From Rhodoplanes azumiensis (GTDB lineage: Bacteria; Pseudomonadota; Alphaproteobacteria; Rhizobiales; Xanthobacteraceae), in contig NZ_JBHUIW010000028.1 of the NCBI RefSeq assembly GCF_042682915.1, positions 9,043-73,042 of the forward strand: 64,000 nucleotides of DNA, written 5' to 3'. Each line of letters opens with the position of its first letter. Position 1 is the stretch's first letter. The notes under the pieces were generated by a model that made no database searches, had not been told where the DNA came from, and saw only the letters and a list, made by a program, of their open reading frames with translations. Shown here in pieces: positions 25,332-33,245 of the stretch. The position numbers and the translations under genes were made by a program.

Positions 25332-25667
25332 ATGACCTACACGGTTACTGAAAACTGCATTAAGTGCAAGTACATGGACTGCGTCGAGGTGTGTCCGGTG
25401 GACTGCTTCTACGAAGGCGAGAACATGCTCGTCATCCACCCCGACGAGTGCATCGATTGCGGCGTCTGCGAGCCCGAATGCCCGGCCGAGGCGATCAAGC
25501 CGGACACCGAGCCGGGCCTCGAGCAGTGGCTCAGCCTCAATGCCGAATACGCCAAGACGTGGCCGAACGTCACGGTGAAGCGGGATCCGCCGCCGGACCA
25601 CAAGGAGTGGGACGGAAAGCCGGACAAGCTCAAGCTCTTCTCGCCGAATCCCGGTTCGGGCGACTGA
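25332..25667 (+). CDS. fdxA: Seven-iron ferredoxin FdxA
   Basis: Soluble electron carrier with one [3Fe-4S] and one [4Fe-4S] cluster. 111 residues; the cysteine clusters are NCIKCKYMDCVEVCPVDCF and DECIDCGVCEPECPAEAI, followed by the C-terminal extension typical of alphaproteobacterial FdxA. A 290-bp intergenic stretch with no recognisable promoter separates it from the S4 gene. Possible partners include DPOR (BchL) or nitrogenase-like systems, but this is inference. Confidence 0.95.
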   Translation: MTYTVTENCIKCKYMDCVEVCPVDCFYEGENMLVIHPDECIDCGVCEPECPAEAIKPDTEPGLEQWLSLNAEYAKTWPNVTVKRDPPPDHKEWDGKPDKLKLFSPNPGSGD

Positions 25668-25806
25668 CGACCGGGGTCGATCTCGGGGGCCGCCGTCGCG
25701 GCGCGGCCCTCGCGCGGTGCGGGCGTTCAGCCTGCGCTGCCCGCCAAATATCTAAAATTTAATGTTCATTGGGTACGGTGATGGCCGAATGCCGCGCTGT
25801 ACGGCT

Positions 25807-25834
25807 TTGTTTTTTGCAATGAATGTGATATATA
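25807..25834 (+). promoter_or_regulatory. Candidate promoter upstream of carD
   Basis: TTGTTT (25807-25812), a 16-base spacer and TATATA (25829-25834) lie in a strikingly AT-rich patch (about 25745-25860) of this GC-rich DNA. The predicted transcript would start near 25841. Confidence 0.5.
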
Positions 25835-25843
25835 AGCATCACA
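25824..25843 (+). promoter_or_regulatory. Dyad overlapping the carD -10 region
   Basis: TGTGAT-N8-ATCACA, a perfect 6-bp inverted repeat that spans the TATATA -10 box. It resembles half-sites of the CRP/FNR family, but the 8-base spacing (TGTGA-N10-TCACA) does not match the Escherichia coli CRP consensus. Its location suggests a repressor operator. Confidence 0.45.
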
Positions 25844-25863
25844 CATGAGATCACGGCTCCGAT

Positions 25864-25889
25864 CGCTCCCTCCCGGGAGCGTATTTTTT
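25864..25889 (+). terminator. Intrinsic terminator or attenuator before carD
   Basis: CGCTCCC (25864-25870), loop TCCC, GGGAGCG (25875-25881), then TATTTTTT ending at 25889. The 7-bp GC stem and U-tract are textbook. It may end fdxA transcription, but it also lies only ~25-45 bases after the predicted start of the 25807 promoter, so it could attenuate carD or end a ~50-nt RNA. Confidence 0.75.
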
Positions 25890-25914
25890 CGGGGCGTTCC
25901 TTGGGAAACGTCAT

Positions 25915-27363
25915 ATGGAGGCGTGTCTTTCCGCGAGAAGGCGCGCGATCACAGTGGCAGCAAAAACTCGGCACAAGTCGAAGTTGAACAAAGTCGTCGC
26001 GAAGCCTGTGTCCCGGACGGCGTCCAAGGCGCGGGTCTCCAAGGCGGCTTCCGCCAAGGCTCCGGCGTCCAAGCCCGCGTCCTCGAAAATCGCGATCGCG
26101 GGAACCGCGACATCCAAGATCTCCAAGTCTTCGATCTCCAAGTTATCGATCTCCAAGTCTTCGATTTCGAAGTCTTCGATCTCCAAGTCTTCGATTTCGA
26201 AGTCGTCGATCCCCAAGTCGTCGATCTCCAAGGCACCGGTGTCGAAGTCGTCGAATTCAAAGTCTTCGATCGGGAAAGCTCCGGCCGCGAAGGGTTCGGC
26301 CGCGAAGGCACCGGCAGTGAAGCCCTCGGCCACGAAGGCTCCCGCCGTGAAGGCCGCGCCGAAGATCGCCGCCAAGGCCCCCGGCAAGGCGCCGGCGCGT
26401 CGGCGGACGACCAAGACGACACGCGATCATGTCCGTCGCGGCCCTGCGGCCAGCCGGCCGCCGGTGCGGGCCGAGAAGCCCGCGGCGACGAAGCCGGCCA
26501 AGCCGATCCGCCACCCCGACGTCGGATCGTCGTCGGCCGAGGCGGCAGAGACCAACACGACCGCCGTCCAGGCGGCAGCCATCACGCCGGCAGCCATCAA
26601 GGCGGCGGACAACAAGGCGGCGGACATCAAGACCACGACCCTCGACACGACGACCCCTGTCGCGACGGAGGTCAAGGCCGCCGTCAAGGCGACCCCCAAG
26701 GCTTCGGCCAAACCATCCCCCCGCCCTCGGGTGGAGAACCCCGGCAATCCGCCGGAGGTTGAAGGAGCAGTTCCCGGAATGTCCAACAAGAAGACGACCC
26801 AGCGTCAAGGCTTCAAGACGAACGAATTCATCGTGTATCCGGCCCACGGCGTGGGCCAGATCACGGCGATCGAGGAGCAGGAGGTCGCCGGCCACAAGCT
26901 CGAGCTGTTCGTCATCAACTTCGTCAAGGACAAGATGACGCTGCGGGTTCCCACCGCGAAGATCAGCGCCGTCGGTATGCGTAAGCTCGCCGAGCCGCCG
27001 ATCGTCAAGCGCGCGCTCGAGACGCTCAAGGGGCGGGCCCGGGTGAAGCGCACCATGTGGTCGCGGCGCGCCCAGGAGTACGAGGCCAAGATCAATTCCG
27101 GCAACATCGTCGCCATCGCCGAGGTGGTGCGCGACCTCTATCGGTCGGAGAGCCAGCCCGAGCAGTCCTACAGCGAGCGGCAGCTCTACGAGGCCGCCCT
27201 CGATCGGCTGGCGCGCGAGATCTCGGCCGTGCAGCGGATCACCGACACGGAGGCCGTGAAGGAGATCGAGGCGTCGCTCGCCAAGGGTCCGAAGCGCGGC
27301 TCCGCCGCCAAGGGCGAGGGCGAGGCGGACGACGACGGCGAGACCGAGGCCGAGGCGGCCTGA
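25915..27363 (+). CDS. carD: CarD/CdnL RNA-polymerase-binding regulator with H1-like N-terminal extension
   Basis: 482 residues if begun at ATG 25915; GTG 25954 is an alternative. Residues 289-482 are a complete CarD protein: an RNA-polymerase-interacting Tudor-like domain (FKTNEFIVYPAHGVGQITA) plus a helical DNA-binding domain (RRAQEYEAKINSGN, YSERQLYEAALDRLARE). CarD stabilises open promoter complexes, especially of rRNA genes. The preceding 288 residues are Lys/Ala/Ser/Pro-rich with Lys every fifth residue over about 43-146, including a run of SSISK-type units, like histone H1-like tails. The extension is in frame throughout, without stops. A strong internal ribosome-binding site precedes Met289 (26779), so a short CarD may also be made. 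Confidence 0.85.
   Translation: MEACLSARRRAITVAAKTRHKSKLNKVVAKPVSRTASKARVSKAASAKAPASKPASSKIAIAGTATSKISKSSISKLSISKSSISKSSISKSSISKSSIPKSSISKAPVSKSSNSKSSIGKAPAAKGSAAKAPAVKPSATKAPAVKAAPKIAAKAPGKAPARRRTTKTTRDHVRRGPAASRPPVRAEKPAATKPAKPIRHPDVGSSSAEAAETNTTAVQAAAITPAAIKAADNKAADIKTTTLDTTTPVATEVKAAVKATPKASAKPSPRPRVENPGNPPEVEGAVPGMSNKKTTQRQGFKTNEFIVYPAHGVGQITAIEEQEVAGHKLELFVINFVKDKMTLRVPTAKISAVGMRKLAEPPIVKRALETLKGRARVKRTMWSRRAQEYEAKINSGNIVAIAEVVRDLYRSESQPEQSYSERQLYEAALDRLAREISAVQRITDTEAVKEIEASLAKGPKRGSAAKGEGEADDDGETEAEAA
26128..26277 (+). repeat. Ten 15-bp units encoding SSISK-type pentapeptides
   Basis: Ten consecutive 15-bp units within carD encode pentapeptides ending in Lys (SSISK, LSISK, SSIPK, APVSK, SSNSK, SSIGK). 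The DNA consensus is about TCTTCGATCTCCAAG. The five-residue Lys period continues with divergent units (APAAK, GSAAK, APAVK, PSATK) to 26352. Local GC content is lower than in neighbouring genes. Confidence 0.9.
26752..26781 (+). promoter_or_regulatory. Strong internal ribosome-binding site and ATG for short CarD
   Basis: GGAGG at about 26754 and AAGGAG at 26762-26767 precede ATG 26779-26781 by 11 bases. From this ATG the product (MSNKKTTQRQGFKTNEF) is a 194-residue, full-domain CarD of the normal family size. Confidence 0.6.
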
Positions 27364-27392
27364 TCGGCGGGTCTTCGCGCCTCTTCATCCAG

Positions 27393-27423
27393 AAAAAAGC
27401 GCCGGCTCCGCCGGCGCTTTTTT
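27393..27423 (+). terminator. Bidirectional terminator after carD
   Basis: A perfect 14-bp stem with a 3-base loop: six A, GCGCCGGC, TCC, GCCGGCGC, six T. It starts 30 bp after the carD stop and would work on both strands. Confidence 0.92.
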
Positions 27424-27494
27424 CGTGTCGCCCTCGCCGGGGCCGATCCGTCTCGCGCGGTCGCGCCTGGTCCGATCTCGTCCGGTCCGCCGCG

Positions 27495-27533
27495 CCGCCG
27501 TCCCATACCGCCGTCCCATACCGCCGTCCCATG
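27495..27533 (+). repeat. Three 13-bp tandem units ending in the next gene's start codon
   Basis: CCGCCGTCCCATA, the same again, then CCGCCGTCCCATG. The ATG of the third unit (27531-27533) is the start codon of the following membrane-protein gene. Thirteen is not a multiple of three. Confidence 0.85.
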
Positions 27534-27986
27534 CCGCCGCCACGACTGCAGAACCCGACGATCCGCCGCATCGTCTACGTGTCCCTCTACGAGCTCGTCG
27601 CGCTCGTCGTGGTGACGGCCGCCTTGGCGATCGTCTCCGGCCAGCCGGCCGTCGACACCGGTGTGATCGCGGTCGCCTCCTCGGTGATCGCGGTGAGCTG
27701 GGCCTACGTGTTCAACCTCGTCTTCGAGCGCTGGGAGGCATCGCGCCGGGTGCGCGGCCGCTCGCTGGCGCGCCGGGTCGCCCACGCGACGCTCTACGAG
27801 GCCGGCTTGGTGCTGATGCTGGTGCCGTTGATCGCCTGGCAGCTCGACGTGACGTTGGGGGAGGCGTTTCTCTACGACCTCGGCCTGATCGCCTTTTTCA
27901 CCGCCTACACGTTCGGCTTCACGGCGCTGTTCGACCGCCTGTTCGGCCTGCCGGCCGCGGCGCGCGGTCACGACGCCCAAGGCTGA
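27531..27986 (+). CDS. PACE-type (bacterial transmembrane pair) efflux protein
   Basis: 151 residues with four predicted membrane helices arranged as two repeats, each starting with an Arg-rich edge and an aromatic/acidic motif (RRIVYVSLYELVAL; RRVAHATLYEAGLVL) and ending FNLVFERWE and FDRLFG. This is the proteobacterial antimicrobial compound efflux (PACE/BTP) layout, known for chlorhexidine and related cations. The substrate here is unknown. No clear ribosome-binding site is seen because the start lies inside the 13-bp repeats. Confidence 0.82.
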   Translation: MPPPRLQNPTIRRIVYVSLYELVALVVVTAALAIVSGQPAVDTGVIAVASSVIAVSWAYVFNLVFERWEASRRVRGRSLARRVAHATLYEAGLVLMLVPLIAWQLDVTLGEAFLYDLGLIAFFTAYTFGFTALFDRLFGLPAAARGHDAQG

Positions 27987-28092
27987 CGACGAGCCCGGAG
28001 ATACAATCTCCGGTTGATGTCGGATCGTGGACCTTGCGCTCGCCGTGACTACCCTGACGTGTCCGCCGCGACGGGCGGACGGGAGATCAGGC

Positions 28093-29664
28093 ATGGCGAA
28101 ACCGACACGGTCGACCCCGAGGAACCGCAAGACGCAAGGCATCAGCATCTTCATCAGCTATGCGAGCGAGGACCAGGATCTCGCCAAGGACGTCAATCTG
28201 GAGCTCAGGAAGCTGTTTCCGGTCGGCATCCGGACCTTCTTCGACCGCGCCAGCCTGGAGGCGGGCGAGAACTTCAAGGAGGCGATCGACCAGGCCCTCG
28301 ACGCCGCCGACATCCTGCTGATCCTGTTCTCCGATCAGGTGAAGCCGAGCCACTCCTACACGGGCTACGAGGCCGGGTACTTCTCGCGCTCGAAGGCGCA
28401 GCGCCCACGCCTCCGGCCCGGCGTCGAGCGGATGATGATTCCGTTCTGCATCGGCAGCAAGGCGCCGGCCACGACCTTCGACCTGCAGCACATCAACGTC
28501 GACGTCGCCGACGTGATCAGTCTGGTCGAAGACCCGGCGATCTTCCGACGCGAGGCGCCGCGCCCGCTCGCCGACGACAATCCGGTGCTGCGGCTCCTGA
28601 CGCGCATCGCCGGCATCGTCGGGCAGGCGACCGACATCGGCGATCCCGACGCGGTCCGGGCGAACCTGCGGGACTCGGCGGAACGCCTCTATCAGCGCAT
28701 CTTCAAGTATCAGCAGACGCGCAAGTGGCAGGAGGACATCCCGGAGCGCAAGATCATCGTGCGCACCGCGCCGGCCCCGCAGGGCGGAACCGACCCCTTC
28801 GCCAAGGCGACGATCGAGCTGGAGGGCAGCTCCTTCGGCCTGTTCGGCATCGCCGAGACCCCGACCCGCTCGTTCGGCTGGTCGCAGTTCTTCACCATGA
28901 TCTCGCCGAACGAGCTCGCCTCCGCCTGGGCCGAGGGGCTGAAGCTGATGGTCGGGGCGGCGCTCGAGCGTGACTTCGACGACAATTACCACGTCGTCGC
29001 CAGCGTGAAGGGCGACAAGGCGTTCCGGCTGTTCGTCTCGCGCGTGGTCAAGTTCTACAACGGTCAGACCGAGATTCACGTCTACGTGGTCGAGATGAAG
29101 ACCAAGGATTACGGCGACGAGCTGACGACGCGGCTGCTCAAGGCCATCTCGGTCGGGCTGCGCTTCCGCTTCCTGGTGCTCGAAGAGGCGAGCCCGTTCA
29201 CGGTCGCAAAGCTGAGCTTTCCGAACGTCGCGATGCGGCCCGTCGTCACCGAGCTGCTCGCGCAGATCAAGGTGATCCTGCGCGACAGCCGCGACGGCAA
29301 GCTCGATCAGCCCGACCTGCTGTCGCGGATCTTCGGGGCCGAGGGGCCCGTGATCGTCAAGCGCAATCTCGACATCTGGAACGAGACCCTGGCGCGGCTC
29401 GATCAGGCGGCGCACGCGCTGCTCGCGGCGAGCGATCCGGACGCGGAGGCCGCCAAGGGACCGTTCCTGCAGGCGCTCGACGCCTTCGCCAGGAACACGG
29501 ACGCGATGAATCGGGAGTTCACGGCGCGGGCGCTGTCCGCGCTCGCCGACGAGATCGGCGATCTCGCCGCCGGCGGCGGTAAGGGCCATGCGCACGCGCT
29601 GCCCTCGGCGCCACGCCAGCCGTCCCCGCCGCGGGAGCGCGCGCCGACCGAGAAAGCCGGCTGA
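28093..29664 (+). CDS. TIR-domain protein with uncharacterised C-terminal domain
   Basis: 523 residues. Residues ~16-150 are a TIR domain: ISIFISYASEDQDLAKDV, the BB-loop-like TFFDRASLEAGENF, LLILFSDQVKPS and GYEAGYF, with Glu93 placed like the catalytic Glu of NAD-cleaving TIRs. Residues ~235-380 form a globular alpha/beta region I cannot assign (TRSFGWSQFFTMISPNELA, KFYNGQTEIHVYVVEMKTKD), followed by helices and a short disordered tail. No partner gene of known TIR defence systems (SIR2, Thoeris ThsA, Argonaute, CBASS cyclase) is adjacent. Start: ATG 28093 with GGGAGA upstream; an in-frame upstream ATG at 28027 is less convincing. Confidence 0.85.
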   Translation: MAKPTRSTPRNRKTQGISIFISYASEDQDLAKDVNLELRKLFPVGIRTFFDRASLEAGENFKEAIDQALDAADILLILFSDQVKPSHSYTGYEAGYFSRSKAQRPRLRPGVERMMIPFCIGSKAPATTFDLQHINVDVADVISLVEDPAIFRREAPRPLADDNPVLRLLTRIAGIVGQATDIGDPDAVRANLRDSAERLYQRIFKYQQTRKWQEDIPERKIIVRTAPAPQGGTDPFAKATIELEGSSFGLFGIAETPTRSFGWSQFFTMISPNELASAWAEGLKLMVGAALERDFDDNYHVVASVKGDKAFRLFVSRVVKFYNGQTEIHVYVVEMKTKDYGDELTTRLLKAISVGLRFRFLVLEEASPFTVAKLSFPNVAMRPVVTELLAQIKVILRDSRDGKLDQPDLLSRIFGAEGPVIVKRNLDIWNETLARLDQAAHALLAASDPDAEAAKGPFLQALDAFARNTDAMNREFTARALSALADEIGDLAAGGGKGHAHALPSAPRQPSPPRERAPTEKAG

Positions 29665-29701
29665 GGGCGGCGGGCCGTCTCGCCCGGCCCTCGTCCCGGC
29701 C

Positions 29702-30706
29702 TCATCCCCGCGTCAGTCCGCGCCAGCGCAGCAGGAGGTAGACGATCAGCGAGGAGAATCCCGAGACGATCACGCCGGCCCAGAAGCCGGTCTCGCCGTC
29801 GGCGAAGGCCATGCCCTTCAGGTTCATGCCGAAGAAGCCGGCGACCAGCGTCGGCGGCAGGAACATGATGGTGACGATCGAGAGGGCCCGCAGGTTGCGG
29901 TTGGTCTCCTCGGCGAGCTGGCTCGACAGCTCGTCCTGCAGCATGCGGGCGCGGTCGCGCAGCGCGTCGATCTCCTGGTCGAGCCCGTCGAGCCGCTGGG
30001 AGAGTCGCACCGCGTCGAGCCGCAGCGCCGGGGCGAGCGCCTCCGGCTCGATCGTCTCCAAACGGTGGAACAGCGCCCGCAGGCCGGCGAGCTGGCGATG
30101 CAGCCGCACGGTGGTGCGACGGAACACGCCGAGCCGCTGGCGCTCGTCGGTGGTCTCGAGCTCCAGGATGCGCTCCTCGATGCGGTCCATGTCGAGCGCG
30201 AGGCCGTCGGCGAGCCGGTCGATCGCATCGACCACCTGGTCGATCACCAGCTCGATCAGGGCGGCCGGGGATTCCACCCGGCGGCCGGCGCGGAGCAACT
30301 GCCGCACCTCGTCGACGGCATTGAGGGCACGGCGCCGGGCGCTCACCACGACGCGCTCGCGCATGGCGAAGTGCAGAAGCCGCAGCTCCTCGGTGACGCC
30401 CTCGAACTCGCGGCCGAGGTCGGCGATCACGCCGTAGACGCAGTCGCCCTCGACCTGGAGCTGCTGGTGGGTGTCGGGGCAAAGCAGCGCCTCGACGGCC
30501 TCGTCGGGGAGGTCGGGAAAGGTGCGCAGGATCGCGCCGCAGCGACTGTCGACCAGGCTGAAATGCAGCCACAGCCAACCGTCGGCGACCGGCGCGATCG
30601 GCCGCTCGACGTCGAGCTCCTCGGCGCGGCCGTCGTCGCGGATGTGGAAGGCCCAGACCAAAGCGGGCAGGGGGGCGACCGCCAGGGCGGGAGTCGTGTT
30701 CAGCAC
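29702..30706 (-). CDS. CorA/ZntB-family divalent cation transporter
   Basis: 334 residues from a GTG at 30706. A long cytoplasmic N-terminal domain with extended helices (RIEERILELETTDERQRLGV, LSQRLDGLDQEIDALRDRA) precedes two C-terminal membrane helices with the pore motif GMN (GFFGMNLKGMAF). The loop sequence resembles the Zn2+ transporter ZntB more than Mg2+-type CorA, but ion choice cannot be decided. Convergent with the TIR gene (37 bp). Confidence 0.88.
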   Translation of the reverse strand: MLNTTPALAVAPLPALVWAFHIRDDGRAEELDVERPIAPVADGWLWLHFSLVDSRCGAILRTFPDLPDEAVEALLCPDTHQQLQVEGDCVYGVIADLGREFEGVTEELRLLHFAMRERVVVSARRRALNAVDEVRQLLRAGRRVESPAALIELVIDQVVDAIDRLADGLALDMDRIEERILELETTDERQRLGVFRRTTVRLHRQLAGLRALFHRLETIEPEALAPALRLDAVRLSQRLDGLDQEIDALRDRARMLQDELSSQLAEETNRNLRALSIVTIMFLPPTLVAGFFGMNLKGMAFADGETGFWAGVIVSGFSSLIVYLLLRWRGLTRG

Positions 30707-30815
30707 CGCGGCTCTCCACGGCCGGCGTTGTTCTTTCCGGGCGCGCCCGTGGCGGCAACGCGAGACGGGGCGCGATGATCGACCGTCGCGCCCCGTCGGG
30801 GAGGCGATCGCACGG

Positions 30816-31688
30816 CTACTGCGCGGCGTCCTTGGCGGCGCGCTCCTCGGCGGCCGACTCGGCGTCGTCGACGGTCTTGAGGGCGGCCGGATGCGGCATC
30901 GAGATGATGTTGTAGCCGGAGTCGACGAAGTGGATGTCGCCGGTGACGCCGGTCGAGAGATCCGACAGCAGGTAGAGGGCGGCGCCACCGACCTCCTCGA
31001 TCGAGACGGTCCGGCGCAGCGGCGCGTGACGCTGCTGGTAGTTGAACATCAGCCGGGCGTCGGCGATGCCGGCGCCGGCGAGCGTGCGCACCGGACCGGC
31101 CGAGATGGCATTGACCCGGATGCCCTGCGGCCCGAAGTCGGCGGCGAGGTAGCGCACCGAGGCTTCGAGCGCCGCCTTGGCGACGCCCATCACGTTGTAG
31201 TTCGGCATCACCCGGGTGGAGCCGCCATAGGTGAGCGTCACCATCGCGCCGCCATGCGTCATCAGGGCGGCGGCGCGCTTGGCCAGCTCGGTGAACGAGA
31301 AGCACGAGATCAGCATGGTGCGCGAGAAGTTCTCGCGCGTCGTGTCGGCGTAGCGGCCCTTCAGCTCGTTCTTGTCGGAGAACGCGATGGCGTGGACCAG
31401 GAAGTCGATGCCGCCCCACGTCTCGGCGAGCTTGTCGAACACGCCGTCGACCGAGCGCAGATCCTCGACGTCGCACGGCAGCACGAGGCTCGAGCCGACC
31501 GACTCGGCGAGCGGCTTGACCCGCTTGCCGAGCGCCTCGCCCTGATACGTGAAGGCGAGCTGGGCGCCGTGGGCGGCGAGCCCCTTGGCGATGCCCCAGG
31601 CGATCGAGTGGTTGTTGGCCACGCCCATCACGAGGCCGCGGCGGCCGAGCATCAGCCCGCTCTTGGTGGCGCCCTGCTCGGTCGTCAT
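30816..31688 (-). CDS. fabI: Enoyl-ACP reductase FabI (NADH)
   Basis: Last reduction of each type II fatty acid elongation cycle. 290 residues from ATG 31688 (MTTEQGATKSGLM); the frame is open to 31769 but those residues are not FabI-like. It contains the GVANNHSIAWGIAKGLAAHGA nucleotide site in two parts, YGGSTRVMPNYNVMGVAKAAL with the Tyr...Lys catalytic pair, and SAGPVRTLAGAGI. The C-terminus has a charged extension. It follows fabB on the same strand after 288 bp and is part of the fabA-fabB-fabI group. Confidence 0.95.
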   Translation of the reverse strand: MTTEQGATKSGLMLGRRGLVMGVANNHSIAWGIAKGLAAHGAQLAFTYQGEALGKRVKPLAESVGSSLVLPCDVEDLRSVDGVFDKLAETWGGIDFLVHAIAFSDKNELKGRYADTTRENFSRTMLISCFSFTELAKRAAALMTHGGAMVTLTYGGSTRVMPNYNVMGVAKAALEASVRYLAADFGPQGIRVNAISAGPVRTLAGAGIADARLMFNYQQRHAPLRRTVSIEEVGGAALYLLSDLSTGVTGDIHFVDSGYNIISMPHPAALKTVDDAESAAEERAAKDAAQ

Positions 31689-31976
31689 GACGAACGGCCT
31701 GCGCGGCGGAAACCGAACCACGGCATGCCCGGAGGCAGTGCCGCCGGACGTCTTGCTGTCGGTGGACATGGTGTCGCCGCCTCCCCGCGCACGGCTCGAC
31801 CCACCGCCCGTCCGGCCCGCCCGGAGGTCGCGTCACAGGTCGATACGTCTGGACGTGTTCGCCGGATCTGTATGTCGGGCGTGCTACAGTGGCGTGACGG
31901 CCACTGCGCCGGCTCCTGAACCTGTGGATGGGTTGCCGACACGGCGTGACCTTTCGTCGGGCGCGACCGGCGCCGC

Positions 31977-33194
31977 TCAGGCGTCAACGTGCTTGAAGAC
32001 GAGCGAAGCGTTGGTGCCGCCGAACCCGAACGAGTTGGACAGCACGCAGGCGAGAGTCGCTCCATCGCGGCGTTCGCGCACGATCGGCATGTCGGCGAAC
32101 ACCGGATCGAGTGTCTTGATGTTGGCGCTCTCGCAGATGAAGCCGTTGTTCATCATCAGGAGCGAGTAGATCGCCTCCTGGACGCCGGCGGCGCCGAGCG
32201 AGTGGCCCGACAGCGACTTGGTCGCCGAGATCGCCGGCACCTTGTCGCCGAACACGTCGCGGATCGCCTCGATCTCCTTGACGTCGCCGATCGGCGTCGA
32301 GGTGGCGTGCGGGTTGATGTAGTCGACCGGCAGCTTGACGGTCGACAGCGCCATGCGCATGCAGCGCGCCGCGCCCTCGCCCGAGGGTGCCACCATGTCG
32401 TGCCCGTCCGAGGTGGCGCCGTAGCCGGCGACCTCGGCGTAGATCTTGGCGCCACGCGCCTTGGCGTGCTCGAGCTCCTCGAGCACCAGAACGCCGGCGC
32501 CGCCGGCGATGACGAAGCCGTCGCGGTCGACGTCGTAGGCGCGCGAGGCGGCGGTCGGCGTGTCGTTGTACTTGGACGACATCGCCCCCATGGCGTCGAA
32601 CAGCACCGACAGGGTCCAGTCGAGCTCCTCGCAGCCGCCGGCGAAGATCACGTCCTGCTTGCCGTACTGGATGGTCTCGGCGGCGTTGCCGATGCAGTGG
32701 CTCGAGGTCGCGCAGGCCGAGGAGATCGAGTAGTTGACGCCCTTGATCTTGAACCAAGTGGCGAGCGTCGCCGAGGCGGTCGAGGACATCGCCTTGGGCA
32801 CCGCGAACGGCCCGACCCGCTTCGGCCCCTTCGACCGGGTGACGTCGGCGGCCTCCACGATGGTGCGGGCGGACGGGCCGCCCGAGCCCATGATGATGCC
32901 GGTGCGCGGGTTGGAGACCTCGGACTCGGCGAGGCCGGAGTCGCGGATCGCCTGCTCCATGGCGACGTGGTTCCAGGCCGCGCCGTTCCCCAGGAACCGC
33001 ATGGCGCGGCGGTCGACCGCCTCCTCGGGGTCGAGGGTCGGCGCGCCGTGCACCTGACAGCGGAAGCCGAGCTCGGCATACTTGTCGGCACGCGAAATAC
33101 CGGACTTGGCCTCGCGCAGGCTCGCCAACACCTCCTGGGTGTTGTTCCCGATGGACGACACGATGCCCATCCCGGTGACGACGACGCGTCTCAT
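31977..33194 (-). CDS. fabB: Beta-ketoacyl-ACP synthase I FabB
   Basis: Condensing enzyme that elongates unsaturated acyl-ACP. 405 residues, catalytic Cys in SSACATSSHCIG, catalytic His residues in INPHATSTPIGD and SLSGHSLGAAG. Immediately downstream of fabA (51 bp), the usual pair for anaerobic unsaturated fatty acid synthesis. Confidence 0.96.
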   Translation of the reverse strand: MRRVVVTGMGIVSSIGNNTQEVLASLREAKSGISRADKYAELGFRCQVHGAPTLDPEEAVDRRAMRFLGNGAAWNHVAMEQAIRDSGLAESEVSNPRTGIIMGSGGPSARTIVEAADVTRSKGPKRVGPFAVPKAMSSTASATLATWFKIKGVNYSISSACATSSHCIGNAAETIQYGKQDVIFAGGCEELDWTLSVLFDAMGAMSSKYNDTPTAASRAYDVDRDGFVIAGGAGVLVLEELEHAKARGAKIYAEVAGYGATSDGHDMVAPSGEGAARCMRMALSTVKLPVDYINPHATSTPIGDVKEIEAIRDVFGDKVPAISATKSLSGHSLGAAGVQEAIYSLLMMNNGFICESANIKTLDPVFADMPIVRERRDGATLACVLSNSFGFGGTNASLVFKHVDA

Positions 33195-33245
33195 GATTCC
33201 GATTCCTGACTGGCCGGCGGGCCGAAAGCCCGCGGCGGTGCCGGG

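Noticed and set aside
25915..26778. Separate histone-H1-like gene upstream of an independent carD
   Set aside because: No stop codon separates the two; the frame is continuous, so a fusion with a possible internal start is simpler.
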